DNA of 64,000 bases. Origin: Cichorium intybus (lineage: Eukaryota; Streptophyta; Magnoliopsida; Asterales; Asteraceae). Under the pieces are notes generated by a model. It searched no databases. It was not told the DNA's origin and saw nothing but the letters and a program-made list of their open reading frames with translations. The position numbers were made by a program, and so were the translations under genes. The DNA lies in assembly GCA_023525715.1 (NCBI GenBank), contig CM042013.1, forward strand, positions 83,564,494 through 83,628,493, in the 5' to 3' direction. Shown piece by piece: positions 22,508 to 33,175 of the stretch (its first letter is position 1; each line of letters opens with the position of its first letter).

Positions 22508-22936
22508 TGTAAGATCAAATTAAGAACAAGGCAAACAACGAGAACCAAAGTAATTGAGTAATCAATCAGTCGAATGATTTGTATTCAATGTAAAACGATA
22601 GTGCTCCAAGTCTTTTTAACGACGAGCAACTATAAGGTTCGTTACAATGAATATGCGACTGTAAGAGTTACGTACTAAACAACTAGGGCTAAAGGTGTTT
22701 ATATACTAGGATCTAATTGGATAAACACTCAATCCAATTAGTTACAGATAAGCTTAAACCCTAGTCATTATCTATTACAAAAGATAAGTATAATCAAAAC
22801 AGTCTTCCGATAAGCATGGAGACTTCGTATCATCACCCACTTCGCATCAGCTCATCACTTCGCATACATCAAATCCTTCAGATAGGAACGCATGTACTTC
22901 GGATATCAAAATATCATCACAACTAGAATCCTAACA
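22508..22936 (-). repeat. SIRE Copia 5' LTR
   Basis: 429 bp, same length as the 3' LTR. Differences by eye are about ten substitutions and no indels. The minus-strand TATA box is at 22697-22705. The GGGAG duplication follows at 22937-22941. Confidence 0.95.
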
Positions 22937-22941
22937 GGGAG

Positions 22942-23629
22942 GCTACTGAAACGTTATGGGGTGAACCACCGAATTGCAACACCGTATCACCCACAAACGA
23001 GCGGTCAGGTAGAAGTATCCAACAGACAGATCAAGGAAATTCTTTAGAAGACGGTCAGAACAGACAGGAAAGACTGGTCGCAAAGGTTGGATGACGCATT
23101 ATGGGCATACAGAACTGCCTATAAGACGCCGATCGGAACTACTCCGTATCGGTTGGTTTATGGGAAGGGCTGTCATTTGTCTGTAGAGCTAGCCAACCGG
23201 GCCCTGTGGGCAATCAAACAAGTGAACATGGACTACACTGAAGCTAGAAAAGAACGGAAGCTGTAGCTGTCTGAATTAGAAGAATTGCGAGACGAAGCTT
23301 ACGAGAATGCTGCCACGTACAAGTCAAAAATGAAGCGATATCATGATGCTAAACTCCGGTTGAAAACTTTTGAAGTTGGGCAGAAGGTATGGCTGTACAA
23401 CTCAAGATTGAAGATGTTTCCTGGGAAATTAAGAAGTAAATGGAATGGGCCATACGAAGTGGTTAGTGTTACAGATTACGGTGCAGTAGAAATCCGGGAT
23501 TTCAAAGGTGGACCACCATTCAAAGTCAATGGGCATAGAATCAAACTCTATATCATTGCAGGCACATTTCAGAAACTGGAAGTGGAAACGGTAGAGTTCG
23601 TGACATATATTCCTGTATACATGCTATAG
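22942..23629 (+). pseudogene. Athila-1 integrase, carboxy part
   Basis: Continuation of the integrase core after the Copia insertion: RLLKRYGVNHRIATPYHPQT and SGQVEVSNRQIKEIL carry the catalytic Glu, followed by WAYRTAYKTPIGTTPYRLVY and the C-terminal domain (KMFPGKLRSKWNGPYEV). Stops occur at about 23045 (EIL, stop, KTVRTD) and 23263 (ERKL, stop, LSELE). The ORF end at 23629 is probably the natural pol end. Confidence 0.92.
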
Positions 23630-23644
23630 GTCAGGTAAGTGCAT

Positions 23645-23690
23645 GTCCGGCTGAAGACGTTAAACTTAGCGCTTGTCGGGAGGCAACCCG
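23645..23690 (+). promoter_or_regulatory. Conserved post-pol non-coding motif, copy 1
   Basis: Lies 16 bp after the pol stop. It contains CTGAAGACGTTAAACTT and then AGCGCTTGTCGGGAGGCAA, and is nearly identical to 40841-40887 in Athila-2, although the surrounding sequence has diverged. From memory this box is common in Athila-type elements of dicots; its role is not known to me. Confidence 0.7.
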
Positions 23691-25240
23691 ATCATCATGT
23701 GTATAATTTGCATTTTTCAAAAGTAGTTAATCACATTTACTTGGTCATGGTAAGAAAAGAACAAGTGTGGGTCAATTTGGTAATTTTATAACACCGCGAC
23801 GCAGGGTCTTAGGATCTGCGCCACGCGTGTTGAGTTTTCGCGATTATTAATGAAATCAAATTTTTATACGCGACACGTATAGAAGCTTCCCGTGCCGCGG
23901 CCTTATCTTAATTTGAATTTAGAGATAATCACTAAAACAGAGTTTGAAAACACATCCAATTGCCCACACTTGTATATAATCTGAATTTGCGTAAATCATT
24001 GCTCTTCTACTACTGATCATTCAACTGTGCATCCCATTCATCTTCATCTTCGTATTGCCTCTCAGCAAATAAAGTAAGTTTCACTAATCTCTTCTCTTTT
24101 CTTTAATGTCTTGGAACTTCTGAAAATCTTCTGTAATCTGCAATTTAGTGTATATATGTTGAAATTGATGATGCAATTAGGTTTAGAATAGTGCACTCTA
24201 CGAAACCCAACGTTTAGAATCAAACAAAGTGGTCTGAATTAGGTTTAGTCGTCGATTCTGGTTTAAACTTATACGCCGCGCCGCGGACTGTTACAGTCAG
24301 CGACGTAGGGTATGAATGTTCATATGGCGCGACGCGGCCTGTTCGTCCCGTACCGCGTCGAACGCTAAACAGTAACTTAATTGCGATTTTATACACTTTT
24401 ACAGGCAACATGTCTTCATCTGGCAGTTCAGAATCACTAGATTGGAACTCTTTGGCCACAGGCATGGGACGAGTTCTTCATTGCTAATTTTACAACCGTC
24501 ACAGAATTTATCGACATAAACAGTCCTTCTGGCTCGCACGGTCAATTGGGAGTTGACCAAAGAGGCGGGGATTCTGGAACATATTCAGGACTGGCTAGTC
24601 CAAGGGGGCTATGAAGAGGGTGAATTACCATATACCTGCCGGGTGCTCGAAAATGCTTTTTTAATGAACGAACCTATTTATCGCGAGGTCTTCCTACAAT
24701 TCCTCGCGAGTTACCACTTTGACAAGCTGCATACCGGGATGGATACGGAAGAGACAGTGAGATTCCGATTGGGGAATCACAACATGCTATTAGTTTAGTC
24801 AAATAAGTTGAGTTTTAAGAGTTAGAAGATTAGAGTATTTTAGGATTGGAATTTAGGAAGGACTTGTCAATCAGTGGCCTTTGTTGTTCGACCCAGTAAG
24901 TCTAAAATAAGTGGGACTTATACACCTTGCCACCTAAGATCGTCTGGTTTGGGATGGTATTTCCGAAAGCTCGTTACACGGACAACATCGAAAGTCATGG
25001 ACAGTTCTTTAATGGCCTTTAGAATCTGAATGAGTACGTACACTTCATTGTGGACAGAAAATTTGTAATCAAGTGTTCTTTAGAAAGTCGTGAATTCCAA
25101 AGGATATTCCGGTTATGTTTTCACAAACTATTTCACTCTAACTCTTAGGGCAATAAGCTTTGAAATTGAACGCATTCAAAAATTGTTTGAGTCTTAGTTA
25201 GAATTTGTTAAAAACTCTATTGCTTGGGGACAAGCAAGGC
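23691..25240 (+). pseudogene. Athila-1 post-pol region with remnant of the third ORF
   Basis: The plus-strand region between pol and the 3' LTR. At 24553-24798 an 81-codon stretch (ILEHIQDWLVQGGYEEGELP ... EETVRFRLGNHNMLL) corresponds to the Athila-2 ORF at 41635 (YIELLLEFLSTVRF ... RLVRFRLGE). The rest of the ORF is deleted. GC-rich GCGCCGCGG-type words occur at about 23795-23905 and 24271-24362, as in the LTRs. The ORF family is usually called Athila ORF1 or env-like; no function is established. Confidence 0.6.
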
Positions 25241-25256
25241 ACAAGTGTGGGGTGTT
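25241..25256 (+). other. Athila-1 polypurine tract
   Basis: ACAAGTGTGGGGTGTT directly precedes the LTR start TGACAACGCC. The site and composition fit the Athila plus-strand primer. Confidence 0.7.
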
Positions 25257-26233
25257 TGACAACGCCTGGTAATATCAAGTATTTTAGTCGTTGTTGATCC
25301 CTATTCTTGGTGAATTTATATCATATATGCTGTGGTATTCTTACTTTTTGTGTCAGTGCTTGTTTGGAAAGAAATGATGTAAACAGGGGCCAAATGAATA
25401 CAAAATGGAAGAACTTTGAAGATAAAGACAAAACAGTCTAATTTGCACGTGCGCCGCGGTGATGTACAAGGGAGCGACGCGCTGAGTCATGATTGAGGCG
25501 GTGGAGAATATTCAAATGCCGAAAAAACGGGGATAAACTCGTACGGGCGCCATGGATTCTTAATGCGCGGCGCGCGGTCTTTTATTTTTCAAAACTATAA
25601 ATAGAGGGCTCTAAGTCGAAATCAGCAGCAAAGACCTAGCATAGGAACGACCCCCAAGGGTTCTTTGACTCCGAGTTTTAGTTTTCAGTCGACCATAATT
25701 GGTATTTATTGTTTTCTCTTTTAATTTCCAAGTAGTTTAGTAGTTTTGGTAGCTTTGGCTATTGGGTGTGACAACCATTGGCATTAGTTTTTAGTTTCTG
25801 AAATTTTATGTTGTCTGTTTTGAACAAGTTTGGATCTGAGTTTTTAATAGTTAATCATTCGGTTATTGTTAATTACTCTTTTTACGGTTTTTATGCTTTG
25901 GGATGAATTTGGATGTTTGATTGTGTTGGATTGTTCTTGTGTTTCTGAATTTAGATTATACTTTCTGATTTCAGTAACTCATTTTAGTTTAGAAATTGAA
26001 TTGATTTGGTTAATGTTAGAGTTAGTTTTTGGATTTGTTGGATTTTGTGATTTCGGGATTGTTTTCGGTAAAAGTTAGAAACTAGATCCTCTGGTTGTAG
26101 AGTGACACTACAATTGGTAATCTGTTGCCTACCTTGACCACATAACTCCTATGGATCGACCCTGACTACCGCTATACTAGTGTGTGTTAGGTTATGTTAC
26201 TATTTTTGACCGCACGACGACCTAGGCGTGTCA
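25257..26233 (+). repeat. Athila-1 3' LTR
   Basis: 977 bp, starts TGACAACG and ends GTGTCA. A five-base deletion relative to the 5' LTR is seen near 25760 and about 35 substitutions overall. TATAAATA is at 25596-25603 with GC-rich words at 25448, 25546 and 25565. Confidence 0.94.
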
Positions 26234-26236
26234 CCC

Positions 26237-27549
26237 ATTTAAGTGAACTTTCCTTTTCTTTTCCCGCAACGGACACATACTCTCTATTTAAAATTCTGAA
26301 TGGTGTGCAGTAGAGAGACGTCTCCTATCATGTGCAAGGAGCAGCCATTATCACCAAACCAAGGTTTGATAATGTTCCTCCATGGCCACTCCTGCACACG
26401 ATGCACGATCAGTTGCTTTTGGGAACCTAGTCCATTTTGTAACTGGGTTTTCCACTGCTATATGTGCTTGATACCCGTTCCCATGCCATGTCCTGTTTGT
26501 CAAAGAAAGAACATGAGGAGTTAACCGAACTGTTAGATGATTTTGAAATACTCCCTTTGGGTACCCATTGGTAATTTGGTCTGGATATTTTATAATTTGA
26601 CCGAATGGGTGCTTTAACACTTGTCTTGGAGGTAGAACTGCCCCTTGATTTAGGCTTGTACTATGAGTGGGAGCTGGAGGACGATCCACGAGATGAATTT
26701 GACATTACATGTTTTGTTTTGCCAAAACCATCTCTTGGATTAGTCCTTCTGTCCCTTTGGGCCTGATTCTTTGCTTTAGCTACGTTTCAATCACCGTTTA
26801 TGGAACGAGATCTTAAAGTATTTCCTTTGAAGGATCTCTCTCTTGACATATTCTTCTGGCCTTGTGCATGATAGGGAGTGTATGATTGGTGTGGACAATT
26901 TCTGGCTATGTGACCAGGAGTTCCACAGTTGTAACATGTCTGTCTTTTCCAAGCAGCATGACTGGAACTGGATCCTGGTCCAGATGAGGTTGGCTTCAAG
27001 GAACGGCATCAATCACACATACAAGTAGTTGCTTGTTTTATCGATTTTCGTGGCTTAAACTTTTCGGAAACCCGATCAGTTGAATTGTAGCAGCATCATC
27101 ACATTTCCTTGAACATTTTGCAGCTTCAGTGTTGTTGCAGATGAAATGTTAGTTTTGGATGGATCCTTTTCAAGGTTTGACTTGTTACCATCTTCCACCT
27201 TTTTATCTGTACAAAAAACAGAGACATCAGTATCATTCACCTCGACCTTCTCAGTTGGGCCGGATTGGTTAGTTTTCTCTATTTCATTGAACTCAATGGG
27301 TGGGGTATAGTTATGATTAAACAGATGTGGAACATTTTTGTACCCCGGACCTTCACCATTCTTATTAGTCCACTTAGTTTGATGTTCAATTATTGTCTCG
27401 ACTGTCGCGCTTGACTCATCAAAATTTTTGAAATTAAACTCAGCATTCTTAAATTTTTCCTTCAATGTGTCAAGCTCGGCAGTCAAATTTGCAATTGTTT
27501 CTTTAGCATAATGATATCGAGTGCTTGTTGTACTGTGATCTGCTTGCAA
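26237..27549 (-). pseudogene. Copia gag C-terminus, zinc knuckle and protease, broken
   Basis: Minus strand, three frames. 27549-27076 encodes a coiled-coil segment (KETIANLTAELDTLKEKFKN). 26999-26787 encodes the zinc knuckle CYNCGTPGHIARNCP. 26689-26351 encodes a Pro/His-rich linker. Next to it in another frame lies DNGCSLHMIGDVSLLH (about 26345-26300), the Copia protease site with DNG where DSG is usual. The frame EYVSVAGKEKESSLKW is cut off at 26237 by Athila-1. Confidence 0.82.
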
Positions 27550-27779
27550 TTTCTTAAAATCAGATGTTTTAACGTCTAGTTTTTCTTAAAGGGGTTTCAG
27601 TTTCTTTTTATTGTTGTAAACATCATTTGTGAGATCAAATACTTCTCCAACTAAACGTTCGTTTTGTTCATGGTATATTTTAATCTTATCTTCGCAAGCT
27701 TGAGTGCATGAGGCTTCACAATTGTCCTTTGTCCTTGGAACCGTTTTTTAAAAATGTTTGAATTGATCGACAGGCCTTT

Positions 27780-28045
27780 AGAAGTCAAAAGGTTGACCGA
27801 TAACTCCAAATGTTAACCAGAAGCTTGACCGAAATCTCCAAAAATTGACCAAGAACCCTAGGTTTGACTTAATGTTGACCGAAAACCACAATGTGTGACA
27901 GAAAACCCAAAAGGTTGACCAAAAACCTCCAAATTTGACCTGATGTTGACTGAAAACCCTCTTGCCGTCGAAAACCTTTAATGTTGACTTAGGGTTTGAC
28001 CGAAAACCCCAACTTTGACCAAGGGTTTGACCGAGAAGTTCCTTT
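27780..28045 (-). repeat. Copia leader with twelve TTGACY words
   Basis: In plus-strand reading TTGACC or TTGACT occurs twelve times in about 260 bp, usually followed by GAAAACC or AAAAACC. In element sense the word is GGTTTTCGGTCAA. It lies between the primer site and gag. Spacers vary, so it is a dispersed motif array. Confidence 0.75.
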
Positions 28046-28281
28046 CTGCCGCCAAAATCACCCAAGATACCACCGAAAACAATGAAATTTTGGTTGTTTC
28101 CAAAAACACGAGATATGATTTATTATTTCCAAAATTCAAGTGCCGATTTTTTCTAAGAAGATTCAAGGAACCCTAACATTACTTCGATGCACAGTAGCCA
28201 AAATACCAAACAAAAAAACTTTCAAAACTTGATGCTTTTCTCGAAAATGATTGACACCAAAACAATAAAAATTGTTTTAAT

Positions 28282-28296
28282 TGCTCTGATATCAAT
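28282..28296 (-). other. Copia primer binding site (tRNA-iMet type)
   Basis: Minus-strand reading ATTGATATCAGAGCA next to the LTR end ACTTACA; one mismatch from TGGTATCAGAGC. Confidence 0.8.
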
Positions 28297-28682
28297 TGTA
28301 AGTCCCAAACTCGATCTTAACACGATATCAATCACAGATTGTTCAATTGGTGTGAAATCCCAATGAACAATATTCAAGAAAACAATAGAAAAGATGAAAA
28401 CAATAAGCAAGATCTTCAAATGCACACTTGGATTAATCAGCAAGTCGAGTATATAAGATCACACACACATACAAAACGATTTCACCCTTGTCCCACACTT
28501 CATGTGATTGATCAGCTCCATCCAAACACGCCTAACACCTAGTTTTTATATACTAGACTCACTAGACAACACCATTACATCCAAAACCCAAATACATATA
28601 AAAGCCCAAAGGCCAAAAACGCCTATAAGACCAATAAACAAGCAAAAACCACAAAATAGGGCCAACAAGTTCCGTGGAACAT
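28297..28682 (-). repeat. Copia 5' LTR, 386 bp
   Basis: In element sense it starts TGTTCCACGG and ends GGGACTTACA. The end portion resembles the LTR at 33645-34029 (GATTGATA.CGTGT.AAGATC ... GGGAC.TACA), so the two are related families. The partner LTR is outside the window. Confidence 0.75.
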
Positions 28683-29006
28683 GTGATTCGATTTTGGTTT
28701 TAGATTATTGTTTTGTTTATCTTGCTTCCAGTGCGTTTTATTTGTCAACGAGTTTTCTAAATTCAATAGTCGTACGAGCCACTTAATCAAGATTCTTGCA
28801 CATTTAGATTGGTTTTGTCATAATTACAAGTTTTTTGAGGCATACGTTTGTACATATAAGAAAATTATGTGTATAAAAGATGCACATGAAGCTAGTTTGG
28901 ATTAAAAAAAATGTCTTTTATGTATTTAATAAATGCTTTAATCAAGAAAAGAGATAAGAAATAAAAGATTATGATCCAAAAGGTTTTTCATTATAATCTT
29001 TTTACT

Positions 29007-29008
<2 letters not shown>
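28683..29008. other. Intergenic, no feature seen
   Basis: AT-rich DNA between the Copia LTR and the (TA)n tract. I see no domain-bearing ORF or repeat. Confidence 0.5.

Positions 29009-29099
<91 letters not shown>
29009..29099. repeat. (TA)n microsatellite, about 91 bp
   Basis: Uninterrupted AT dinucleotides. The short ORFs that read Tyr-Ile repeats through it on both strands are artefacts. Confidence 0.97.
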
Positions 29100-29102
<3 letters not shown>

Positions 29103-30303
29103 AATTCGAAAGAACAATCTAATATTCAAAGTACTTTGAATTTAATATGTTTTCCCCATTAAGTCTTGAAAGGCGCTTAACAGCCTCAACATCTTGGACT
29201 GATATACATGATCTTGGAATTATCTACAATCTTGAACGTTTCTCTATACGGTTTATGTAACATATCACTTTAAGAATTGGGGCCGACTAAGACGAGGCTA
29301 GAAAGACGTTACTAATGACGACCAAGTCAATTTCACTCTGCATGGAACAACAATGCAGTTGGTCAAGTCAATATCATCCTAAGACCATGGAGAGATTGCC
29401 TCTAGGATTTTATGATAATTTGTTAGAGTCGACTGTATAAAAGGATAATGTCACACACTCAACATAGGCACACATTTGAGTAGTCTAACACGCATTACAC
29501 TAATCACCTACACACTCTCGATCACTTGTACTCAAGTTTCACATTACTAAAATTATAAGCAGTGTGACATTTGTCACCTCCCGAGGTTTTGTACCAATGT
29601 TTACAACCATTATTTTGAACTTTATTTCAAGGCATCACATCCCTTACTGAATACTTGGTTGAACTCGATCTTAATAATTTTTTACCAAAATAATTTAGCA
29701 CCTGTCGTGGGGCCGTTGTTTTTTGAATTATGAAACGTTCCCTCTTTTCAGTCACTCCTTAGCAATGTCGACTATTCCTAAATCATCTTCTAGCACTACT
29801 CCTACCATTTTATTCTAAGCTAAGCCTTTGTCCTCTAGCTCCTATTAATCCTTAGACGAAGGCTATGGAAGTAGCCTAGAAATCCACGATAATTAGACAT
29901 CTAGACACAAGAAGTTGGGTAAGCCAGGTAGCACCTATTATGGCTTCTAACGAAGAGCTTTGTCTGTCTTTTTACATGTACATCAACAAATACACCAACA
30001 ATAAGAGACCAACAAAATGTTGCTCCAGGAAATAGATAAATTGAAGGCTCAAGTGAGGAAGCTTGCAGAAGCCGCACCATCGATCCTACGACCAAGAATT
30101 TTGAACTTTGAATGTGACGGATCTTTGGAAAACCATATAGGAGACCTCATTCCCATTGGACCACCAACCATTACAGATAGTCTTACTCCAATAAATGAGA
30201 TATAAACAAACAAGATCTTGGTGGAATCTTCAATACCCCAACTCAGCGCCAAGATCTTGAAATCATTCTGATAATATCGAAATAACTTAAGCAATTAAGA
30301 GAT

Positions 30304-31038
30304 ATGATCTCCAGCTTTTTAGGAGTAGTCCAGCCCATTCCAGAGGTGTCACCATCTAATTACAGTGTTTCAAGATCTGCTCCTCCTATATGTGATACAG
30401 AGGTCCCAAAGCGATTCCAAACACCCAACATAAAGTTATATGACGGTACCATAAATCTGGAGGAACATATTGTCCAATACCATGAAAGAATGGAGATTAT
30501 CCATATTTCAATACATCTTAAGGAGGCCTGCTTATGTAAGGGTTTTGGTTCAACCCTCACAAGACCGACATTGAAATGGTTAATAAGCGTTCCTTTTCAT
30601 TCAATTACTTCTTTTTAGCACATTATCAACATCTTTAACAATCATATTTCATGTAGTAGAACTTTTGAAAGATTAACCAGTGACCTTTACAGAGTGACCC
30701 AAGATACTAACGACCCTTTTAGGGATTACGTAAGAAGAATTAGGAGAGATGCATTGGATATTCCAAACCTAAATGCTGCCATAGCCATTGAAGCTTTCAA
30801 GATGGGATTGAAAAAATATTCTCCCTTTTATGAAAATCTTGTAATGACTCCATGCAAGAAATCAGATGAAGTTAGAAACAGAGCCTTGAGGTTTATTAGG
30901 TTGGAGGAAGACAGAAGGATCCAAAAAAGAGTCAACACTCCAACATCTTACGACCAACCCAACAAAAAGATAAACCTTCAAGATCTTACAAATCTAAACC
31001 TTACTCAAGACCAGAACTTCCTAGGATCAATGCACTAG
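30304..31038 (+). pseudogene. Tat-like gag
   Basis: Two frames. 30304-30618 has VPKRFQTPNIKLYDGTINLE, EEHIVQYHERM and GSTLTRPTLKWLISVPFHSI. 30694-31038 has DTNDPFRDYVRRIRRDALDI, AIEAFKMGLKKYSPFYENLV and EVRNRALRFIRLEEDRRIQK. These are the retrotransposon gag signatures of Tat-clade Gypsy elements. A stop and frameshift lie between 30618 and 30694. No zinc knuckle was found downstream. Confidence 0.82.
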
Positions 31039-31540
31039 AAGATGAGGATGATTATCATAAGATCTCTAATTAATTTTTTTCGTTGATGTTTCAAGACTTC
31101 TTTATATCATTCAAGCTCTTGGAGATAAATTCGATGTCCTAATGAGAAGTGTTGACTTGGAAAGACAAATCAAATGGCGTGCATTCCATGAAGACTTCAT
31201 ACATAGCATTGAAGTTTCTATTGCCTTGAAAAAGGATATTAGCTACCTCCTAGGAAAAGGACACTTAAAGGAGCTTCTAGGATGAAAGAATGATAATGAC
31301 AAATATAGGAACAGGGGAAACATCTTGAAAAGACCCCAGAAATAATGGCATCACCACCCACCAGATACCAAGATAATTAACTTTATTTCTAATGGTTCTG
31401 ACATCCGTGGTACTTCTTATTAAACAGAAAAGAGACATGCGAAGCAGTCCAAATCTGAAAAAGAAGAAAGACTCAAAAAGAACTCATTCATCACTAGAAA
31501 GACCGAGATTTCATTTGACGAGGATGACAGGACAGAAGTC

Positions 31541-31790
31541 TTGGATCTCCACTATGATAGGCTAGTGACAACGTTATATACCACTAACCATTCCGTGAAA
31601 AGGATAATGGTGGATGGAGGGAGCTCAATACACATTGTCTTGCTGGACGCTTTCACAAAAATGAACATCCCAACATCATATATAGTGGGAAGGTCTTCGA
31701 TTTTGGTAGGGTTTAGCATAGAGACATAGAACATCGTTGGAGAGATGAAATTACATGTTTATGTAGAAGGGGTAAATTCGATCCAATGAT
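31541..31790 (+). pseudogene. Tat-like protease relic
   Basis: RIMVDGGSSIHIVLLDAF is the retropepsin site (VDGGSS form). The frame runs from 31541 and is stopped at about 31727, then resumes with NIVGEMKLHVYVEG. Upstream 31040-31540 is non-coding relic of the gag-protease linker. Confidence 0.75.
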
Positions 31791-32120
31791 ATAGTGCAAC
31801 TGATTCATTATCTAGTTATAATATTATTTTAAGAAGTTCATAGATATGTGACATGAAGGCTGTCCCATCCACATATCATCAATAGGGTAAGATCTTGCAC
31901 CATAGGGTGTGGTGAAGACCACCAATGATCAACATCAGGACGAGGATTGTTATACGACGTCGATGAAATCTTCAACCGACTCCCCGACATGCATAGCAAT
32001 TAAATAAATAGGCATGTGACATCCTGGAGGCTAGGGAGAAAGATGTGAAATAAATCCAATTAAAGCTCATCGATCTAGATTTCAAGGTGCTCTTGGGGAG
32101 GGGGAGATATTCCCCAAAAT

Positions 32121-33150
32121 ATGAACAATCTCAGTAAGTTCTTGCAAAATCAAATGTCTACCTTCATGTGGACACATGAAGATATGACAAGTATTACTAA
32201 ATTTTTAATTACTCATAAGCTAAATATAGATCCCTTTTTTAGGCCAATACACCAAAAGAGAAGGAAATCCGCACCAGAGAGAAATGTTATCATTCAAGAA
32301 GAAATGGAAAGATTGCTCAAAACCAAGATGATTAGGGAAGTGAAATTCCAAAGATGACTGGCCAACATGGCGGTGGTTAAAAAGAAGAATGGGAAACAGA
32401 AGGTGTGCATAGACTTCACTGACCTAAACAAGGCATATCCCAAAGATCCATTCCGCTTTTGCATATAGACTTACTTGTGGTTGCAACTGTCTGTCACGAG
32501 ATATTGAAATTTATAGATGCATCATTTGGATTCCAGTAGATTCAGATGGAGCCATCTGATTAGGAAGACACTGCATTCATAACTTCAACAGGTACTTTTT
32601 GTTATGTTGTTATGCCTTTTAGACTAAAGAATGCAGGGCCTACATACCAGAGATTGGTCAACAAGATGTTTAAAGATCATTTTGGCGACACAATGGAAGT
32701 ATACATTGAAGAAATGGTGGTAAAATCCAAGAAGGCCAAAGACCTTCTTAAAGATCTTGAAGAAGTGTATGGCATCTTGGACCATTTCAAATGAAGTTAC
32801 ACCCAGTCATGTGTCACTTTGGTATAAAGGTAGGGAAGTTCTTAGGTTATGGTAACCACAAGAGGCATTGAAGTAAGTCTGAAACAAATCAAGGCAATCA
32901 TCAACTTGAAATATCCAACATCTACCAAGATATTCAAATGTTGACAGGTAGAGTAGCAACACTAAAAAGGTTTATCTCTAAATCCTCCGAAAGATGTAAG
33001 CGTTCCTATGACATCTTGAAGAAGAATAAAATATTTGAATAGACCAACAAGCATGAATAAGCATTCCAAGATCTGAAAGAATATTTTTCCTCGACACCAT
33101 TGTTAGTGAAACCTTCATATGGCGAGATGCTCTTCCTCTATCTGTAGTGT
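32121..33150 (+). pseudogene. Tat-like reverse transcriptase relic
   Basis: 32121-32357 encodes the thumb-side start (FMWTHEDMTSI, IQEEMERLLKTKMIREVKF), then after a stop MAVVKKKNGKQKVCIDFTDL and NKAYPKDPF. 32612-32794 has MPFRLKNAGPTYQRLVNKMF and a degenerate catalytic box EVYIEEMVVKSK, with IEEM in place of the usual IDDM, so it is dead. Further fragments reach about 33150. Confidence 0.82.
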
Positions 33151-33175
33151 CCCCAACCACGGTTAGTGTTGTCTA

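Larger units (their letters stand above)
9907..22936 (-). mobile_element. Complete Copia retrotransposon of the SIRE/Maximus lineage
   Basis: Element of 13,030 bp on the minus strand with 429-bp LTRs beginning TG and ending CA, 5-bp target duplication, tRNA-iMet primer site, and polypurine tract next to the 3' LTR. Read from 22360 downward: gag, coiled coil, Asn-rich linker, protease, integrase, reverse transcriptase, RNase H, then about 1.9 kb non-coding and a further long ORF region (13721-10375). Gag-pol followed by an extra ORF is the Sirevirus plan. The LTRs differ at about ten positions by my count (2.3%). Stops and frameshifts occur in gag, pol and the last ORF, so it is not autonomous. 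Confidence 0.95.
3633..26233 (+). mobile_element. Athila-1: complete, decayed Athila-type Gypsy retrotransposon
   Basis: The order is 5' LTR, tRNA-Asp primer site, gag, protease, reverse transcriptase, RNase H, integrase, post-pol region, polypurine tract, 3' LTR. The Asp primer site, DLGAS protease and FMDD polymerase motif are typical of the Athila/Tat group. The integrase gene is interrupted by a 13-kb Copia element (9907-22936), so Athila-1 itself is about 9.6 kb. LTRs differ by about 35 of 980 bases by my eye count. Flanks are CCATT-like on the left (ACCATTT before the LTR) and CCCATTT on the right; a clean 5-bp duplication cannot be read because the left LTR start is mutated. Every ORF has stops or frameshifts, so it cannot move on its own. 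Confidence 0.93.
26234..28682 (-). mobile_element. 5' part of a Copia element interrupted by Athila-1
   Basis: On the minus strand: LTR (28682-28297), primer site (28296-28282), leader with a TTGACC-rich array, gag remnant, zinc knuckle and protease start, then cut at 26234 by the Athila-1 LTR. The normal Copia capsid domain is missing between the primer site and the coiled-coil remnant. It is probably the same element as the 3' ORF at 1-1167. Confidence 0.75.
29100..33150 (+). mobile_element. Degenerate Tat-like Gypsy retrotransposon, 5' LTR to reverse transcriptase
   Basis: A probable LTR occupies up to about 29690 (limits uncertain). TTAGCACCTGTCGTGGGGCC near 29695-29714 resembles the Tat-group primer site TGGCGCCCACCGTGGGGCC with several C-to-T and G-to-A changes. 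Gag, protease and polymerase relics follow in order on the plus strand. The element stops near 33150 inside the RNase H region, next to an unrelated LTR fragment. Many transition-type mutations suggest an old methylated copy. Confidence 0.75.

Noticed and set aside
3626..26238. A clean 5-bp target duplication for Athila-1 (ACCAT/CCCAT)
   Set aside because: It fits only if the left LTR starts at 3631; aligned with the other LTRs the start is 3633, and the flanks then do not match exactly.
28938..29162. ORFs with long Tyr-Ile repeats on both strands
   Set aside because: They only read through the (TA)n tract; the same happens at 44505-44768.
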